Virus record (IMG/VR): IMGVR_UViG_3300023257_000013
Location: 45,387 to 109,386 of that record
DNA: 64,000 bases
Origin: a virus
Direction: 5' to 3' (one strand)
Shown here: positions 49,516 to 57,989 of the stretch, piece by piece
Position numbering within the stretch: position 1 is the first letter of the stretch
Layout of the letters: each line of letters begins with the position of its first letter
The notes under the pieces: generated by a model
Database searches by the model: none
Told to the model about the DNA's origin: nothing
The model's input: the letters and a program-made list of their open reading frames with translations, nothing else
Made by a program: the position numbers and the translations under genes

Positions 49516-50715
49516 TTAGCGAATAGTCTCGTATGTACTGTTCCGTCCTGAGAAGAATGGATCCGTGATCGTCTCCAATCCCAGGCTCTCCAACATCTGG
49601 ATGTTCCCCTGCCAGCCGTCAAGCTGCTCGTCCGTCATCTGTGCCACCAACCGAGCCTGTTCCACCGTAAGGGGGGCCGCTTGGCGGAGGAACACACCAA
49701 GGGGCACATGGATAGACCAATCTGTCTCCACCGTCATGGAAAAGTTCGACGTGTAGAAGTAGTCGTCCCCGTTCTCATCGTAGGGCTCTTCGGCCTCCCC
49801 ACCCAGGGACAGGTCGATCATCTCCATACCCTCAGACGACAGGAACGGACGCAACACACCCCAGAGGTACACAACAGTCTGATCCGCAATCTCCTGTTGA
49901 ACATAAACGTCACGGGAGGACACATCGAAGTCCAGGGACAGATCCCACTTACCACCGTACTCCAACGCCGCCGGACGACGGAGGCTGTCAACAACAACGG
50001 CGAGTCGGTCGCCCTTCTCATTTCGCCTGCCAAACGCCAACACGACCCCTGGGATCGTACTGTTGTCCGCCCTGTCGGGAACGATTGTGTGTGGTCCCGT
50101 AGTCTCGCCCGGAGAACGGTAATCAGCCACCAGAGACCGGCCTCCTGTGAGGGCCTCAGTCAGCACGATCTCACCCGTAGGTTTACCTGAACCGTCCAGG
50201 GTGAGGGTGTAGTTGACCTCCTCCACAAGCTGGAATCCAGCAGGCATTTCGAAGAGGCGGAGGGTTCCCGTCACAGGCGGCTGTTGAAGCTGCCAGTGCG
50301 TGGTACTGACTGCTGTGACGGCTTCCCTGTAGACGTCCAAAAGCTGATCAACGTAGAACTCCGTGTCCCCCGTCAACTCGATGAAGTAGACCCCCGGCGA
50401 GGAAGGGAAACGCCCACTGTTGTTCTGGATGGCTACAGAGTCCTCCCGGACCCACTCCAAAGCGGTCCCAGGGTAGTTCTGCACTCGGGTCAGGTAGACG
50501 TAGCTGGTAACGATGCCAATGTAGTTGTCCGCCGAGAGGTCAACCCGACTACCACCACCTGTCTTAACGACGATGCTATGCTGGGGTCGTTCCTTGAAGG
50601 AATACTTCCCCTGGATGTTGTCCACCAGATCCCTGTACCGGGGGTGATACTGCCAGTACTTCCGCAACTCTAGAATGAAGCGTCTTTTGAGGGCCGCTGT
50701 TAATCTGAAATAAAT
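49516..50715 (-). CDS. Neck/tail-connector virion protein, probable ATT start
   Basis: The frame has an in-frame TTG at 50667, but coding potential continues upstream to ATT 50715-50713, five bases after a strong GGAGGTG. From there it reads YFRLTAALKRRFILELRKYW, which looks like a natural N-terminus of phage proteins of this type, giving 399 aa. The following segments (KYSFKERPQHSIVVKTGGG, RVDLSADNYIGIV, TALEWVREDSVAIQNNSGRF, PSSPGVYFIELTGDTEFYVD) are also familiar from large-phage virion proteins of unknown function. A beta unit (FQLVEEVNYTLTLDGSGKPT) resembles those in the sheath. It lies just upstream of the FmdB-like and sheath genes, so a neck or tail-terminator role is plausible. Confidence 0.65.
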   Translation of the reverse strand: MYFRLTAALKRRFILELRKYWQYHPRYRDLVDNIQGKYSFKERPQHSIVVKTGGGSRVDLSADNYIGIVTSYVYLTRVQNYPGTALEWVREDSVAIQNNSGRFPSSPGVYFIELTGDTEFYVDQLLDVYREAVTAVSTTHWQLQQPPVTGTLRLFEMPAGFQLVEEVNYTLTLDGSGKPTGEIVLTEALTGGRSLVADYRSPGETTGPHTIVPDRADNSTIPGVVLAFGRRNEKGDRLAVVVDSLRRPAALEYGGKWDLSLDFDVSSRDVYVQQEIADQTVVYLWGVLRPFLSSEGMEMIDLSLGGEAEEPYDENGDDYFYTSNFSMTVETDWSIHVPLGVFLRQAAPLTVEQARLVAQMTDEQLDGWQGNIQMLESLGLETITDPFFSGRNSTYETIR

Positions 50716-50781
50716 GGGACACCTCCGTCAACAACTGAATACTTTACCCATCAGCCAACGGAAATTATCAGTGTTTTAACG

Positions 50782-51084
50782 TCAATGGGGGGCGGAGGGG
50801 CTCCCCTCCAGAAACTCTCGGAAGGCTCCAGGAGGCTCTTCCTCTACCACGGTGGCCACAATGGGGGGGTCCAGTTCCGTCTTGACTGTGTTTAGCACAA
50901 AGCCCTTGAAACTGATCTCCGCTGGTGGGGTGACACCCCGAACGTAGGCGACCGGACTTGGAATACCCGTGGTGCGGACTGGTACAATGTTCGCTGACTG
51001 AGACATCTCGAAGGTAGTGGTCATAACCACGTAGGTCATCTCCGACCCATCATCCTCAACCAAAGTCAGACGAATCTCTTTCAT
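50782..51084 (-). CDS. Small structural-operon protein
   Basis: A 100-aa protein from ATG 51084, which overlaps the upstream TGA (ATGA). It begins KEIRLTLVEDDGSEMTYVVM and has a beta-rich body with GIPSPVAYVRGVTPP and ISFKGFVLNTVKT, then an acidic Pro-rich end. There are no Cys and no hydrophobic segments. I do not recognise a family. Translational coupling to the paralogue pair upstream suggests it acts with them, perhaps in head-tail joining. Confidence 0.55.
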   Translation of the reverse strand: MKEIRLTLVEDDGSEMTYVVMTTTFEMSQSANIVPVRTTGIPSPVAYVRGVTPPAEISFKGFVLNTVKTELDPPIVATVVEEEPPGAFREFLEGSPSAPH

Positions 51085-51800
51085 CCAGGCAGCCCTGGCC
51101 GCACAAGATGATGCTCCCCCACGTCCATGGGTTTGTCGGCCACAGCCTCGGCACACCAAGTGGCACTGAGTTCCGCCAGCTTCTCATCAGACGCAGGCGG
51201 TGCAATAGGCAAGGCCCCCCGAATCAAAAGGGTACGACCCTCCCCCGTATGGAGAAGCTGCTTGATCTCCTCAGCGGGCAAGCCCAAACCCTTAGCCACG
51301 ACCTCAGGAATAGGATCTCCGATATGTAGGCAAACCAGCTTCAGGCAAACCCACTCATCCGTCTCATCCTCGATGAACCCGAACATCCTCGCTTTGGGAT
51401 CCTCACACACGGCAAGATCGTGCCCCGCTTCCTTTGCCTGCACCAACTGAAGCAGCCAGTCCGTCAAGGACTCGCACGGACGAGGTGTAACGACAGGGGG
51501 CCAGGAGACCGCCCGGAAAGGAGCCTCAGCCTCCTCTATCACAGCCCTGGCACCAACGTGGCGACGAGCATTCTCCACCACCTCCTCTCCTGTACCGGGA
51601 ACAATCTCTCGCCGCCGGAGGGGGTCTGGGATGGTCATCCCGGAAAGGGACAGGAAGTGCCCCATCCCTGCATCTCCATGGCTATGGATATTGACGGAGT
51701 CAGGGTCCAGCTTAAAGGTCTTGTCAGACGTCTGCATCGTACCGTCAGGCAACTCCACGGTCGTGCGTGTGATGACCTCGAACGTCTTCACGGTGCTCAT
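51081..51800 (-). CDS. Neck-module protein, paralogue of the adjacent 384-aa protein
   Basis: A 239-aa protein with ATG 51800 overlapping the preceding TGA. The N-terminal ~85 residues (VKTFEVITRTTVELPDGTMQ) are distinct. The last ~150 residues (SLTDWLLQLVQAKEAGHDLA, FIEDETDEWVCLKLVCLHIG, DPIPEVVAKGLG, EEIKQLLHTGEGRTLLIRGA, LSATWCAEAVADKP) are closely matched by the upstream gene. The domain is acidic and alpha/beta with conserved Trp and Cys residues. I do not recognise it. Duplication within one operon suggests either a hetero-oligomer or divergence after gene doubling. Confidence 0.55.
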   Translation of the reverse strand: MSTVKTFEVITRTTVELPDGTMQTSDKTFKLDPDSVNIHSHGDAGMGHFLSLSGMTIPDPLRRREIVPGTGEEVVENARRHVGARAVIEEAEAPFRAVSWPPVVTPRPCESLTDWLLQLVQAKEAGHDLAVCEDPKARMFGFIEDETDEWVCLKLVCLHIGDPIPEVVAKGLGLPAEEIKQLLHTGEGRTLLIRGALPIAPPASDEKLAELSATWCAEAVADKPMDVGEHHLVRPGLPG

Positions 51801-52951
51801 TCGTCGTCCTTTGCCTTCCCTCGCCCTGACGTTTCCGACAGCACGGGGGGGTCCTGGGGACTCGGGCGCACAAGCTGATGTACTCCCACGTCCACGGGTT
51901 TGTCAGCTTCAGCCTCGGCACACCAAGTGGCACTGAGTTCATCCAGACGCTCATCGGACGCAGGCGGAGCCTCAGGGAGCGCCCCCGTGATCAGAAGGGT
52001 ACGACCCTCTTCCGTATTGAGAAGCTGTTTGATCTCCTGAGACGTCCTACCAAGAGATTTGGCCACGGTCTCAGGAATGGGGTCTCCTATGTGCAGGTGG
52101 GCCAGATCCAGACAAACCCACTCATCCGTCTCGTCATCAATGAACCCGAGCGGCCTCGTTCTGAGATCATCACACACGGCAAGATTGTGCCCCGCCTTCT
52201 GTGCCAGCGCCAACTGAATCAACCAGTCAACCAAGGACACGCACGGGCGGGTTGTGACGATGGGTGACCAGGGGATGTCCTGGAAGGGAACCTCTGCCTC
52301 CTCGACCATAGCCATCGCCTCAAGATGGCACCGTGCATACTCTCGCTCCTCGGAGAAGAGGAAAGGACCCTGTGAGACCTCCGGCACCCTCAGCCTAGAA
52401 AGGGACCGTGGTGAGTCTGTGAGCACGGGGAAATCATGGCAACTGGGCATCTCATCAGGGGCCTGGTCCCGATACTCCTGAACCTTGTCCTCAGAGATGG
52501 TCTTCTGCGGACGTTCGTGCCGTTGGGTCCGAAGGGACTCCTCCATCGCTTCGACCTCATCCACGTTAGCCTTAGAAGCCCAGGACGCTTCCCAGATGTC
52601 CCCCAACAGGAACATCTCCAACGACTCCGCCTTGTCCCATTCTCCGAAGACATCTTGGATGTCCTGGTCCAGTGTCGGAACGTCCACGTTGTACAGGTCC
52701 ACCTGATAGGCTTCATTTGTCAACCCGTCCTCAACCAAAAAGCCTATGGCACGGACTGGAGCGGTCCCTCCAGGGACACTTCGCTCCTCGGAAATCTCGT
52801 AAGGGGTACGGGGTTTCTTCCGGTAGTACATGAGAGCCCGGAAAAAACTGTTCTGATCCGTGCAGTGGTACACCACGGGGTGGATGCACTGGAGGCCCCT
52901 AGTGGGCTTGGTCCAGCCGGTCGTGTGCGGCGTAGCGGAAATCCCATTCAT
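51797..52951 (-). CDS. Neck-module protein, larger paralogue
   Basis: A 384-aa protein from ATG 52951, overlapping both neighbours by ATGA. The N-terminal ~200 residues (VVYHCTDQNSFFRALMYYRK, EAYQVDLYNVDVPTLDQDIQ) are unique. The C-terminal ~165 residues repeat the domain of the next gene: SLVDWLIQLALAQKAGHNLA, FIDDETDEWVCLDLAHLHIG, EEGRTLLITGALPEAPPASD, LSATWCAEAEADKPVDVG. Identity by eye is roughly two thirds over about 150 residues. It follows the actin-like gene directly. Nothing shows an enzymatic function. The end is Lys/Asp-rich. Confidence 0.55.
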   Translation of the reverse strand: MNGISATPHTTGWTKPTRGLQCIHPVVYHCTDQNSFFRALMYYRKKPRTPYEISEERSVPGGTAPVRAIGFLVEDGLTNEAYQVDLYNVDVPTLDQDIQDVFGEWDKAESLEMFLLGDIWEASWASKANVDEVEAMEESLRTQRHERPQKTISEDKVQEYRDQAPDEMPSCHDFPVLTDSPRSLSRLRVPEVSQGPFLFSEEREYARCHLEAMAMVEEAEVPFQDIPWSPIVTTRPCVSLVDWLIQLALAQKAGHNLAVCDDLRTRPLGFIDDETDEWVCLDLAHLHIGDPIPETVAKSLGRTSQEIKQLLNTEEGRTLLITGALPEAPPASDERLDELSATWCAEAEADKPVDVGVHQLVRPSPQDPPVLSETSGRGKAKDDE

Positions 52952-53982
52952 TCGTCATCTCCTTCCTGTTCCTGAATGGCCTGGACAAGCAGACCGTAGG
53001 CCACACAGTTCAAAGGCTCCTTAGCCTGCCGGATGTCCAAGATCTCAATCGGGAACTTCTTCCGTCGCTCCTCGAACACCTTGGTGAAGAACTCCATGAA
53101 ACCCCCCGCCATGCTCGTGCCACCGGACACGATGAGAGGGATTGGACGGGCAAGAGCAAACTGACCCTCGATCAGCTTAAAACGGGCCACGATCTGATCG
53201 AAGACGTACTCTACCATCGCCCGGTAGTAAAAGGCCAAAGCCTCCTGGTAGCGACCGTCCGGCTTGTTCAGATCAAATCCTGCCTCCTTAACGGCACACA
53301 TCCGGGCCTGGGTAGCTCCTACGGATGAGGAAGCACCCTTGTCAATCCAATCGCCACCCCTGCCAACTGAAAAGGTTAGACCCTCGATGGTGTTAATAGC
53401 CAGAGCGACATTCACCATACCTGACCCAAAGGACAAGGAAAGTCCTGAGAAATCATCCGCTGCAGCTTCGCTGTAAATGATTGCCATCGCCTCGTTACCT
53501 GCGTATGGGGTGTACCCACACTCCTTCACGATACGTTGGAAAACACCCTGGTGGTAAATCACGTCTCGATCCGGCTGATCCAGCGGTGCTGCCGGGACCG
53601 AGTAGTAGCAGACCTCATTAGGAACCTGAGGCTCACCCAGCACGTTCTTGATCAGCAGACCCAGAACCTCCAGGCTCGATGCCTCGCTGGGAGACACAAT
53701 GCCCGAAGACAGGGGCCTGCGGGGTTCCCGCCCGAACACATTGGCAATCTCCATCGCTGCATCCCCAAGGATGAGGACGTCGTCCCCACGATCCACAAAG
53801 GACTTCCCGGAGAGCTTCAGCATCTTCTTGGCACTGGGGGACAAGTCCAGGAAAACATCCCGCATCCGCTTGGTCTCAACACCCTTGACTGTCCGCCGGG
53901 CAGACACCAAATTCATAGTCCCTATGTCGATGGAACAACCCAAAGGCACCTTAGATTTTTTTTCTGTCTCAACCTTCGTCAT
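52948..53982 (-). CDS. Actin-fold ATPase (ParM/Alp-like)
   Basis: A 344-aa protein, the length of bacterial actins, overlapping both neighbours by ATGA. Motifs of the actin/Hsp70 fold appear in order: phosphate-1 (GCSIDIGTMNLVSARR, ~15-30), connect-1-like (NEAMAIIYSEAAADD, ~163), phosphate-2 (LSLSFGSGMVNVALAI, ~181-196) and the adenosine motif (IPLIVSGGTSMAGGFMEFF, ~281-299). A GRGGDWIDKGASSSVGATQA stretch lies near 207. There is no membrane helix. Phage actins such as the Alp proteins can segregate or centre DNA; those are usually not placed in a neck operon. The partner could be the 193-aa protein just upstream. Whether this acts in the cell or is a virion part is unknown. Confidence 0.85.
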   Translation of the reverse strand: MTKVETEKKSKVPLGCSIDIGTMNLVSARRTVKGVETKRMRDVFLDLSPSAKKMLKLSGKSFVDRGDDVLILGDAAMEIANVFGREPRRPLSSGIVSPSEASSLEVLGLLIKNVLGEPQVPNEVCYYSVPAAPLDQPDRDVIYHQGVFQRIVKECGYTPYAGNEAMAIIYSEAAADDFSGLSLSFGSGMVNVALAINTIEGLTFSVGRGGDWIDKGASSSVGATQARMCAVKEAGFDLNKPDGRYQEALAFYYRAMVEYVFDQIVARFKLIEGQFALARPIPLIVSGGTSMAGGFMEFFTKVFEERRKKFPIEILDIRQAKEPLNCVAYGLLVQAIQEQEGDDE

Positions 53983-54560
53983 GTTTTCTTCCCCGTCTTC
54001 AGACCCTTTCTCTTTCTAAGGGCAGCAGTAGCTTTTGCCACCGCCTCGTCATTGGACTCCTCAGCCGTCACCTGGACGGAATCCTCAGTCCCTTCAGGCA
54101 CCATCCCTGAGGGGATGAAATGAAGGGGCTCATCTACAATACCCTGTTGGGCACCCAACGCCACACTACCGAGAGGCAGTGTGGCCAGCTTTGCCAGCAG
54201 TTTGTCCGTGATTTCTTGCACTATCGCCCCTGTGTCCACATCAACCTTCACGACCTGGGTCGTCAGGGTAGCCGGAGGGGGCTCTGGGAGCGCCTGGGGT
54301 GCCTTCAGTGGTGTTTTCGGACGGAGCACTGGGGGACGGAGCTTCCCAACCCTCAAGGTAGTGTCAGGGGCCTCCCGTTGCGTAGTACAAACGGTCACGT
54401 ACCGGACCCGCACCGCTTTGATCCGCACAGCGGTCGCCAGATCCCCCGAAGCGATTGCGATCCCCTCTGCGATGGACACCTCCTGCCCTTTCACAAGAAT
54501 GATTTTGAGGTCAGGCAGCCGCAACGACCGACAAAGACATTTGATGCGGGCTTCTCTCAC
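53979..54560 (-). CDS. Unknown protein coupled to the actin-like gene
   Basis: A 193-aa protein starting at GTG 54560 (GTGA overlap upstream, ATGA overlap with the actin gene downstream). The folded N-terminal part (LKIILVKGQEVSIAEGIAIA, then VRIKAVRVRYVTVCTTQREA) has three Cys early on. A Pro-rich linker follows (LRPPVLRPKTPLKAPQALPE), then a helical segment (IVQEITDKLLAKLATLPLG), and a basic tail (ALRKRKGLKTGKK). The basic C-terminus could contact DNA or the acidic surface of the actin-like partner. In ParM-type systems an adaptor is a small DNA-binding protein beside the actin gene, so an adaptor role is one hypothesis; a neck protein is the other. Confidence 0.5.
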   Translation of the reverse strand: MREARIKCLCRSLRLPDLKIILVKGQEVSIAEGIAIASGDLATAVRIKAVRVRYVTVCTTQREAPDTTLRVGKLRPPVLRPKTPLKAPQALPEPPPATLTTQVVKVDVDTGAIVQEITDKLLAKLATLPLGSVALGAQQGIVDEPLHFIPSGMVPEGTEDSVQVTAEESNDEAVAKATAALRKRKGLKTGKKT

Positions 54561-55168
54561 GGCTTGCCTCCAGTGGCAATTCGGATGAACTCATCCACGA
54601 TGATCTGTCCACAACGAGCTTTCCATTTCCGCACTGCAGTCTCGAAGAACGTGAACTTTGCGATCCCCGGATGAATCCAAGCGTTCCCAAGCTGAAGCGG
54701 CGCTCGCCGTAGCTCTACTGTACCGCCATCAGTCGTGATGGGCACGATCAGGGGCATTCGGGTACCCTTGGACACCCGACCCGTCTGCTTCATCCCCAAC
54801 CGCTTCTCCTGGTCCGTCAGCTTATACTTGGTGGGTTGCCTGTCCTTCGCCTCCTGGGTGAGCCAGGTCATCTTCCGTTCAGGGATGTCCCCCCTTGCTA
54901 GAACATTCATCCCATAAAAGGAAGATGTGATCTCCAAGGTACTCTTACCCCGTAATCGACATGAGTAGGAATCCCATATGGCGGGACCTCCCATTGGGTC
55001 TCTGCCGGACCAACCTCTTTTGCTGAAGTACTTTTTGGACTCCTCAGCCAGAGCATCCGTCAGGCACTTACCCACCTTCATGAGCAGCTTAGGCGTGACG
55101 GGAAGCCCCGTCATCTTTGCCAAGGGACCACCCAGGATAGCTCGGACTCTCTTGGCTGACTCGGCCAT
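54557..55168 (-). CDS. HK97-gp10-like / tail completion protein
   Basis: A 203-aa protein from ATG 55168, which overlaps the endonuclease stop (TGATG). It opens with a basic helix (AESAKRVRAILGGPL) and has IWDSYSCRLRGKSTLEITSS and FYGMNVLARG, then a basic loop and the closing WIHPGIAKFTFFETAVRKWK. The HPG-x(5)-FF motif before a final helix is characteristic of HK97 gp10-like proteins and P2 gpS-type tail completion proteins, which sit at the head-tail junction. Placement between neck protein and actin-like gene supports this. The homing endonuclease immediately upstream now supplies its ribosome site. Confidence 0.65.
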   Translation of the reverse strand: MAESAKRVRAILGGPLAKMTGLPVTPKLLMKVGKCLTDALAEESKKYFSKRGWSGRDPMGGPAIWDSYSCRLRGKSTLEITSSFYGMNVLARGDIPERKMTWLTQEAKDRQPTKYKLTDQEKRLGMKQTGRVSKGTRMPLIVPITTDGGTVELRRAPLQLGNAWIHPGIAKFTFFETAVRKWKARCGQIIVDEFIRIATGGKP

Positions 55169-56136
55169 CAGTGGAACTCCTCTGTCGGAGGAAACCAAAG
55201 ACGGAGGATCCGGTCATCCCCCTGTAGTGCGGGGAGCACCCTCTGCAAATGGGACAAGGCTTGGCCGGACCCGATCTCAGACTCAGAGTATCTACAGACG
55301 GAATAACCCAAAGAGAAAAAAGCCCATGCTGTTGCCACGTCGTCTGCAATACGAGTCTGGGGATCCCCATATAAGGTGTTTGGCCCGTGGAAAACCTCCC
55401 CATCACAAAGCACCACCAACTTCCGCCCTTTGGGGAGGCCCACCTTAATGTCTGCTTCCCGATGCGTGCGGACGCCTGCCACCTCTAATGTCAACCAGTC
55501 ATTCCGAGACACCACGGGAACACCTGCAACTTGCAGGTCGGCAACAAAACGATCCTCTAGTCCACTGCGGGTTTGGGCCTTTTTCACCATCCGGCGGGCA
55601 GACTCAACTTTCCGTTGCCTCATCAACTGCCGAACAACCTCTGCCCCAAAGGCATGTACCGCCACTGCCCGAAGTACCTTGTAGGAAATCCCCAGCCGAA
55701 CCCTGAGGGCATTTAGGTGTTCTCCCCCCTTAACTCCTGCTACGACTTGGCGATAGATTAAATCCCCAGGGGTCCAGACAAGATGTCGGCTTGAAAGACC
55801 ATCCCACTTAGCTTTAGACCCTGAGGGGCTCATGACTTGGCGAGGATCAGGTAGTTTATTAAACGTCAGCTTTTCGTATTGCCGTTTACTCATAGACCGG
55901 CGGAGTTTCTCGCACTTAGGGCATCGTTTAGAGTCCTTGGCCCCTATGTCTGAGATCTCCCAAAGTTGCCCACATTTGCGACAACAAAGAGTTGCTCGGT
56001 ACTCGGCCCGCCAGGTGTCCCATTTCTTACGCAAACGAGCATGAGATGGATCTGTGGCGTGACGTAAATGTTGGCCCAGTGAACGGTAAGTTGGAACCAG
56101 CCGCCCACAAACTCGACAGTCCCCTAAAAACTTCAC
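55168..56136 (-). CDS. Homing endonuclease, Vsr-like (EDxHD-type)
   Basis: A 322-aa protein starting at GTG 56136 with GAGGAG upstream. N-terminal Cys pairs (CRVCGRL; CCRKCGQLWE; RCPKCEKL) suggest zinc-finger DNA binding. The middle is helical with an HTH-like segment. The C-terminal nuclease has GLEDRFVADLQVAGV, then HREADIKVGLP, LVVLCDGEVFHG and TRIADDVATAWAFFSLGYSV, the order expected for Vsr/EDxHD-fold enzymes (acidic residue in a D-I-K strand, then D-G-E-x-F-H-G and a helix). It lies between two neck genes and overlaps the next start, a classic position for a free-standing homing endonuclease. Target site unknown. Confidence 0.83.
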   Translation of the reverse strand: MKFLGDCRVCGRLVPTYRSLGQHLRHATDPSHARLRKKWDTWRAEYRATLCCRKCGQLWEISDIGAKDSKRCPKCEKLRRSMSKRQYEKLTFNKLPDPRQVMSPSGSKAKWDGLSSRHLVWTPGDLIYRQVVAGVKGGEHLNALRVRLGISYKVLRAVAVHAFGAEVVRQLMRQRKVESARRMVKKAQTRSGLEDRFVADLQVAGVPVVSRNDWLTLEVAGVRTHREADIKVGLPKGRKLVVLCDGEVFHGPNTLYGDPQTRIADDVATAWAFFSLGYSVCRYSESEIGSGQALSHLQRVLPALQGDDRILRLWFPPTEEFH

Positions 56137-56145
56137 GGGCTCCTC

Positions 56146-57558
56146 TTAGTACGAAGTGTTTTCCCAGACCGGAGTGCGGCCTCGCTGTTCCTTCTCGTTC
56201 GGGGTACTATCCTTCTCCGTTTCCATCGGGATCTGGGCACTCTCTCCCTCAGGGTACGGGGGTATATCAGGCTGTGCCCACTGCGGAGGCTTCAACTCGC
56301 CGTCCACTGGCATCGGCGGGTAAGAGAGTTGACCATAACGGGTCTCGGGCCACGGGAAGGATGCTGTCCCATCAATAGGCACAGAGTACCGAATGTCCTG
56401 CTCATCGAAGTAGGCGATGTTGAAATGTTGTTGGAGCCTGTTACCCCTGTTAGAGGGCCGACGTACCGGACCCACAGAATAACGCTCGTTAGTCTGCTTG
56501 GCTATAAAGTCCCGCTGGGTCACGACGGGAGACGGTCCCGTCCAGATCTCGTAGGTGTGTTCTTTACGTCGCCCCTGAGCCAGTTGGGAGATCCGTCGTT
56601 CCGCATCATCAGGGACGATGATGATCGAGTATGGTCCTTCATAACCCCCGATGAAACCTGTCCCGTAGCAGATTGTGCAACGGTTGGAGGGCTGCTTCGA
56701 GTATTCCCTCATGCGGTCGTCCAACTCACAAGAACAGGGCACACCAGACTGTCGCCGGATAAACAGTTTCACCCGCTCCCCACCCTGTTGCAGAATCCAG
56801 TGATTCCGCCTGACGGCTTCCCGCCAGATGTAGTCCATGGTCTCTACATCGTTGAGGGTCAGCGCTGGACAATAGGAAAGGGCCGTCTCCTTGTATCCGC
56901 TGGGCGTGGTGGCATCCAAAACCACCGTCGTCAATCGATAGAAAAGATTGGCATCCAGACCTGACCGGACGTGGTTCCTGGTTACCCAGTAGGAGATTTC
57001 CACGACGCTAGTCTCAGATGGGAGGATCGCCGTCTCGTTCTTCTCCGTCAACGAATCGAAGGTGGCCTGGTTGATGAGAGTCACCTCCCCAGAGGGACCA
57101 AACACGTCATCAACAGGAACTTCAACCCCATCCACATAGACTGTCACGTCCGAAGGGGCGTTGGCTGCCGTTGCCGTTTGGAATGGACCCTGAGGGATCT
57201 TCTTGGCGATAGGGCTGTGAGTTTTTAACACCCATCGACGGTCGTTTGGGGCGTTCCCCTTGAACAACCAGGACTGGTTCCACAGTACCGGCTCACGGGA
57301 GATGAAGACGTTCTCCGTCCTGTCCCGAAAATAGGCACCACCAATGGGGTATTCGTTGACTCGGAAGTAGGGGCCACGGTCGGAAACATCAGACCGATAG
57401 ACATTCACCCCAATCACTGTGTACAGGGTGTTCCCCGCCAGCAGCGCTGGATTGTCCCACCGCACATCCAACACCCCCCGCTCGAACGGCGTAATAACCT
57501 GACCGTTCTGCGGCGGTATTGGTTGCGCTGTGGGGTCTGGATCCCATCCGTGAGCCAT
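56146..57558 (-). CDS. Neck / head-closure protein with zinc-knuckle motif
   Basis: A 470-aa protein with AAAGGATG upstream of ATG 57558. A beta-rich N-terminal half contains a unit DVTVYVDGVEVPVDDVFGPS resembling those in the sheath. The second half carries a highly characteristic stretch seen in many large phages: DYIWREAVRRNHWILQQGGE, RVKLFIRRQSGVPCSCELDD, RCTICYGTGFIGGYEGPYSI and WTGPSPVVTQRDFIAKQTNE. The four Cys (CSC and CTIC) probably bind zinc. The end is Pro-rich and disordered. Position before the gp10-like protein fits a head-closure or connector part. The family lacks, to my knowledge, a settled name. Confidence 0.7.
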   Translation of the reverse strand: MAHGWDPDPTAQPIPPQNGQVITPFERGVLDVRWDNPALLAGNTLYTVIGVNVYRSDVSDRGPYFRVNEYPIGGAYFRDRTENVFISREPVLWNQSWLFKGNAPNDRRWVLKTHSPIAKKIPQGPFQTATAANAPSDVTVYVDGVEVPVDDVFGPSGEVTLINQATFDSLTEKNETAILPSETSVVEISYWVTRNHVRSGLDANLFYRLTTVVLDATTPSGYKETALSYCPALTLNDVETMDYIWREAVRRNHWILQQGGERVKLFIRRQSGVPCSCELDDRMREYSKQPSNRCTICYGTGFIGGYEGPYSIIIVPDDAERRISQLAQGRRKEHTYEIWTGPSPVVTQRDFIAKQTNERYSVGPVRRPSNRGNRLQQHFNIAYFDEQDIRYSVPIDGTASFPWPETRYGQLSYPPMPVDGELKPPQWAQPDIPPYPEGESAQIPMETEKDSTPNEKEQRGRTPVWENTSY

Positions 57559-57568
57559 ACTTCATCCT

Positions 57569-57961
57569 TTAGCCCTGGGGCATCCCCTCTGGCGTTTGCG
57601 TCACGAGCCGTGCCCTGCCGTCCGGGAGCACCTGCCAGGGCTGCCCATCAGGGATCCCCATCCGCTTCGCAGCGACTTTCAGCAGATTCTGCCCCTGGGC
57701 CTCGACGTCCGAGATGGTCCCCAGGACACGGGCCTTCCGAAGCTCCAGTTGGCCGATCTCCATCGTAAGCTGACCACCCTTCTGGCGGAGCATCTGCAAC
57801 TGACTCTGCTCCTCGGGGGTCAACACACCAGCGATGTCAGGATCCTGCGGGGCCTCCCCGGCCACCTCAGGAGGATCCTCCAGGGTCTCCACCATTGCAA
57901 TCTCGGGGGTGACCTCTTCGGTCCCCTTGTCATCCACCACTTTCAAGTCGTTGTCTTTCAT
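57569..57961 (-). CDS. Small coiled-coil structural-operon protein
   Basis: A 130-aa protein with a strong ribosome site (GGAGGAGCAAGG before ATG 57961). The first ~45 residues are acidic and disordered, then a coiled coil at ~48-95 (EEQSQLQMLRQKGGQLTMEI, then LELRKARVLGTISDVEAQGQ) and a short C-terminal motif (AAKRMGIPDGQPWQVLPDG). Small proteins with this layout occur beside neck genes in large phages; function unknown. Confidence 0.6.
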   Translation of the reverse strand: MKDNDLKVVDDKGTEEVTPEIAMVETLEDPPEVAGEAPQDPDIAGVLTPEEQSQLQMLRQKGGQLTMEIGQLELRKARVLGTISDVEAQGQNLLKVAAKRMGIPDGQPWQVLPDGRARLVTQTPEGMPQG

Positions 57962-57989
57962 TCCTTGCTCCTCCGGTTAAAACCTTCCG

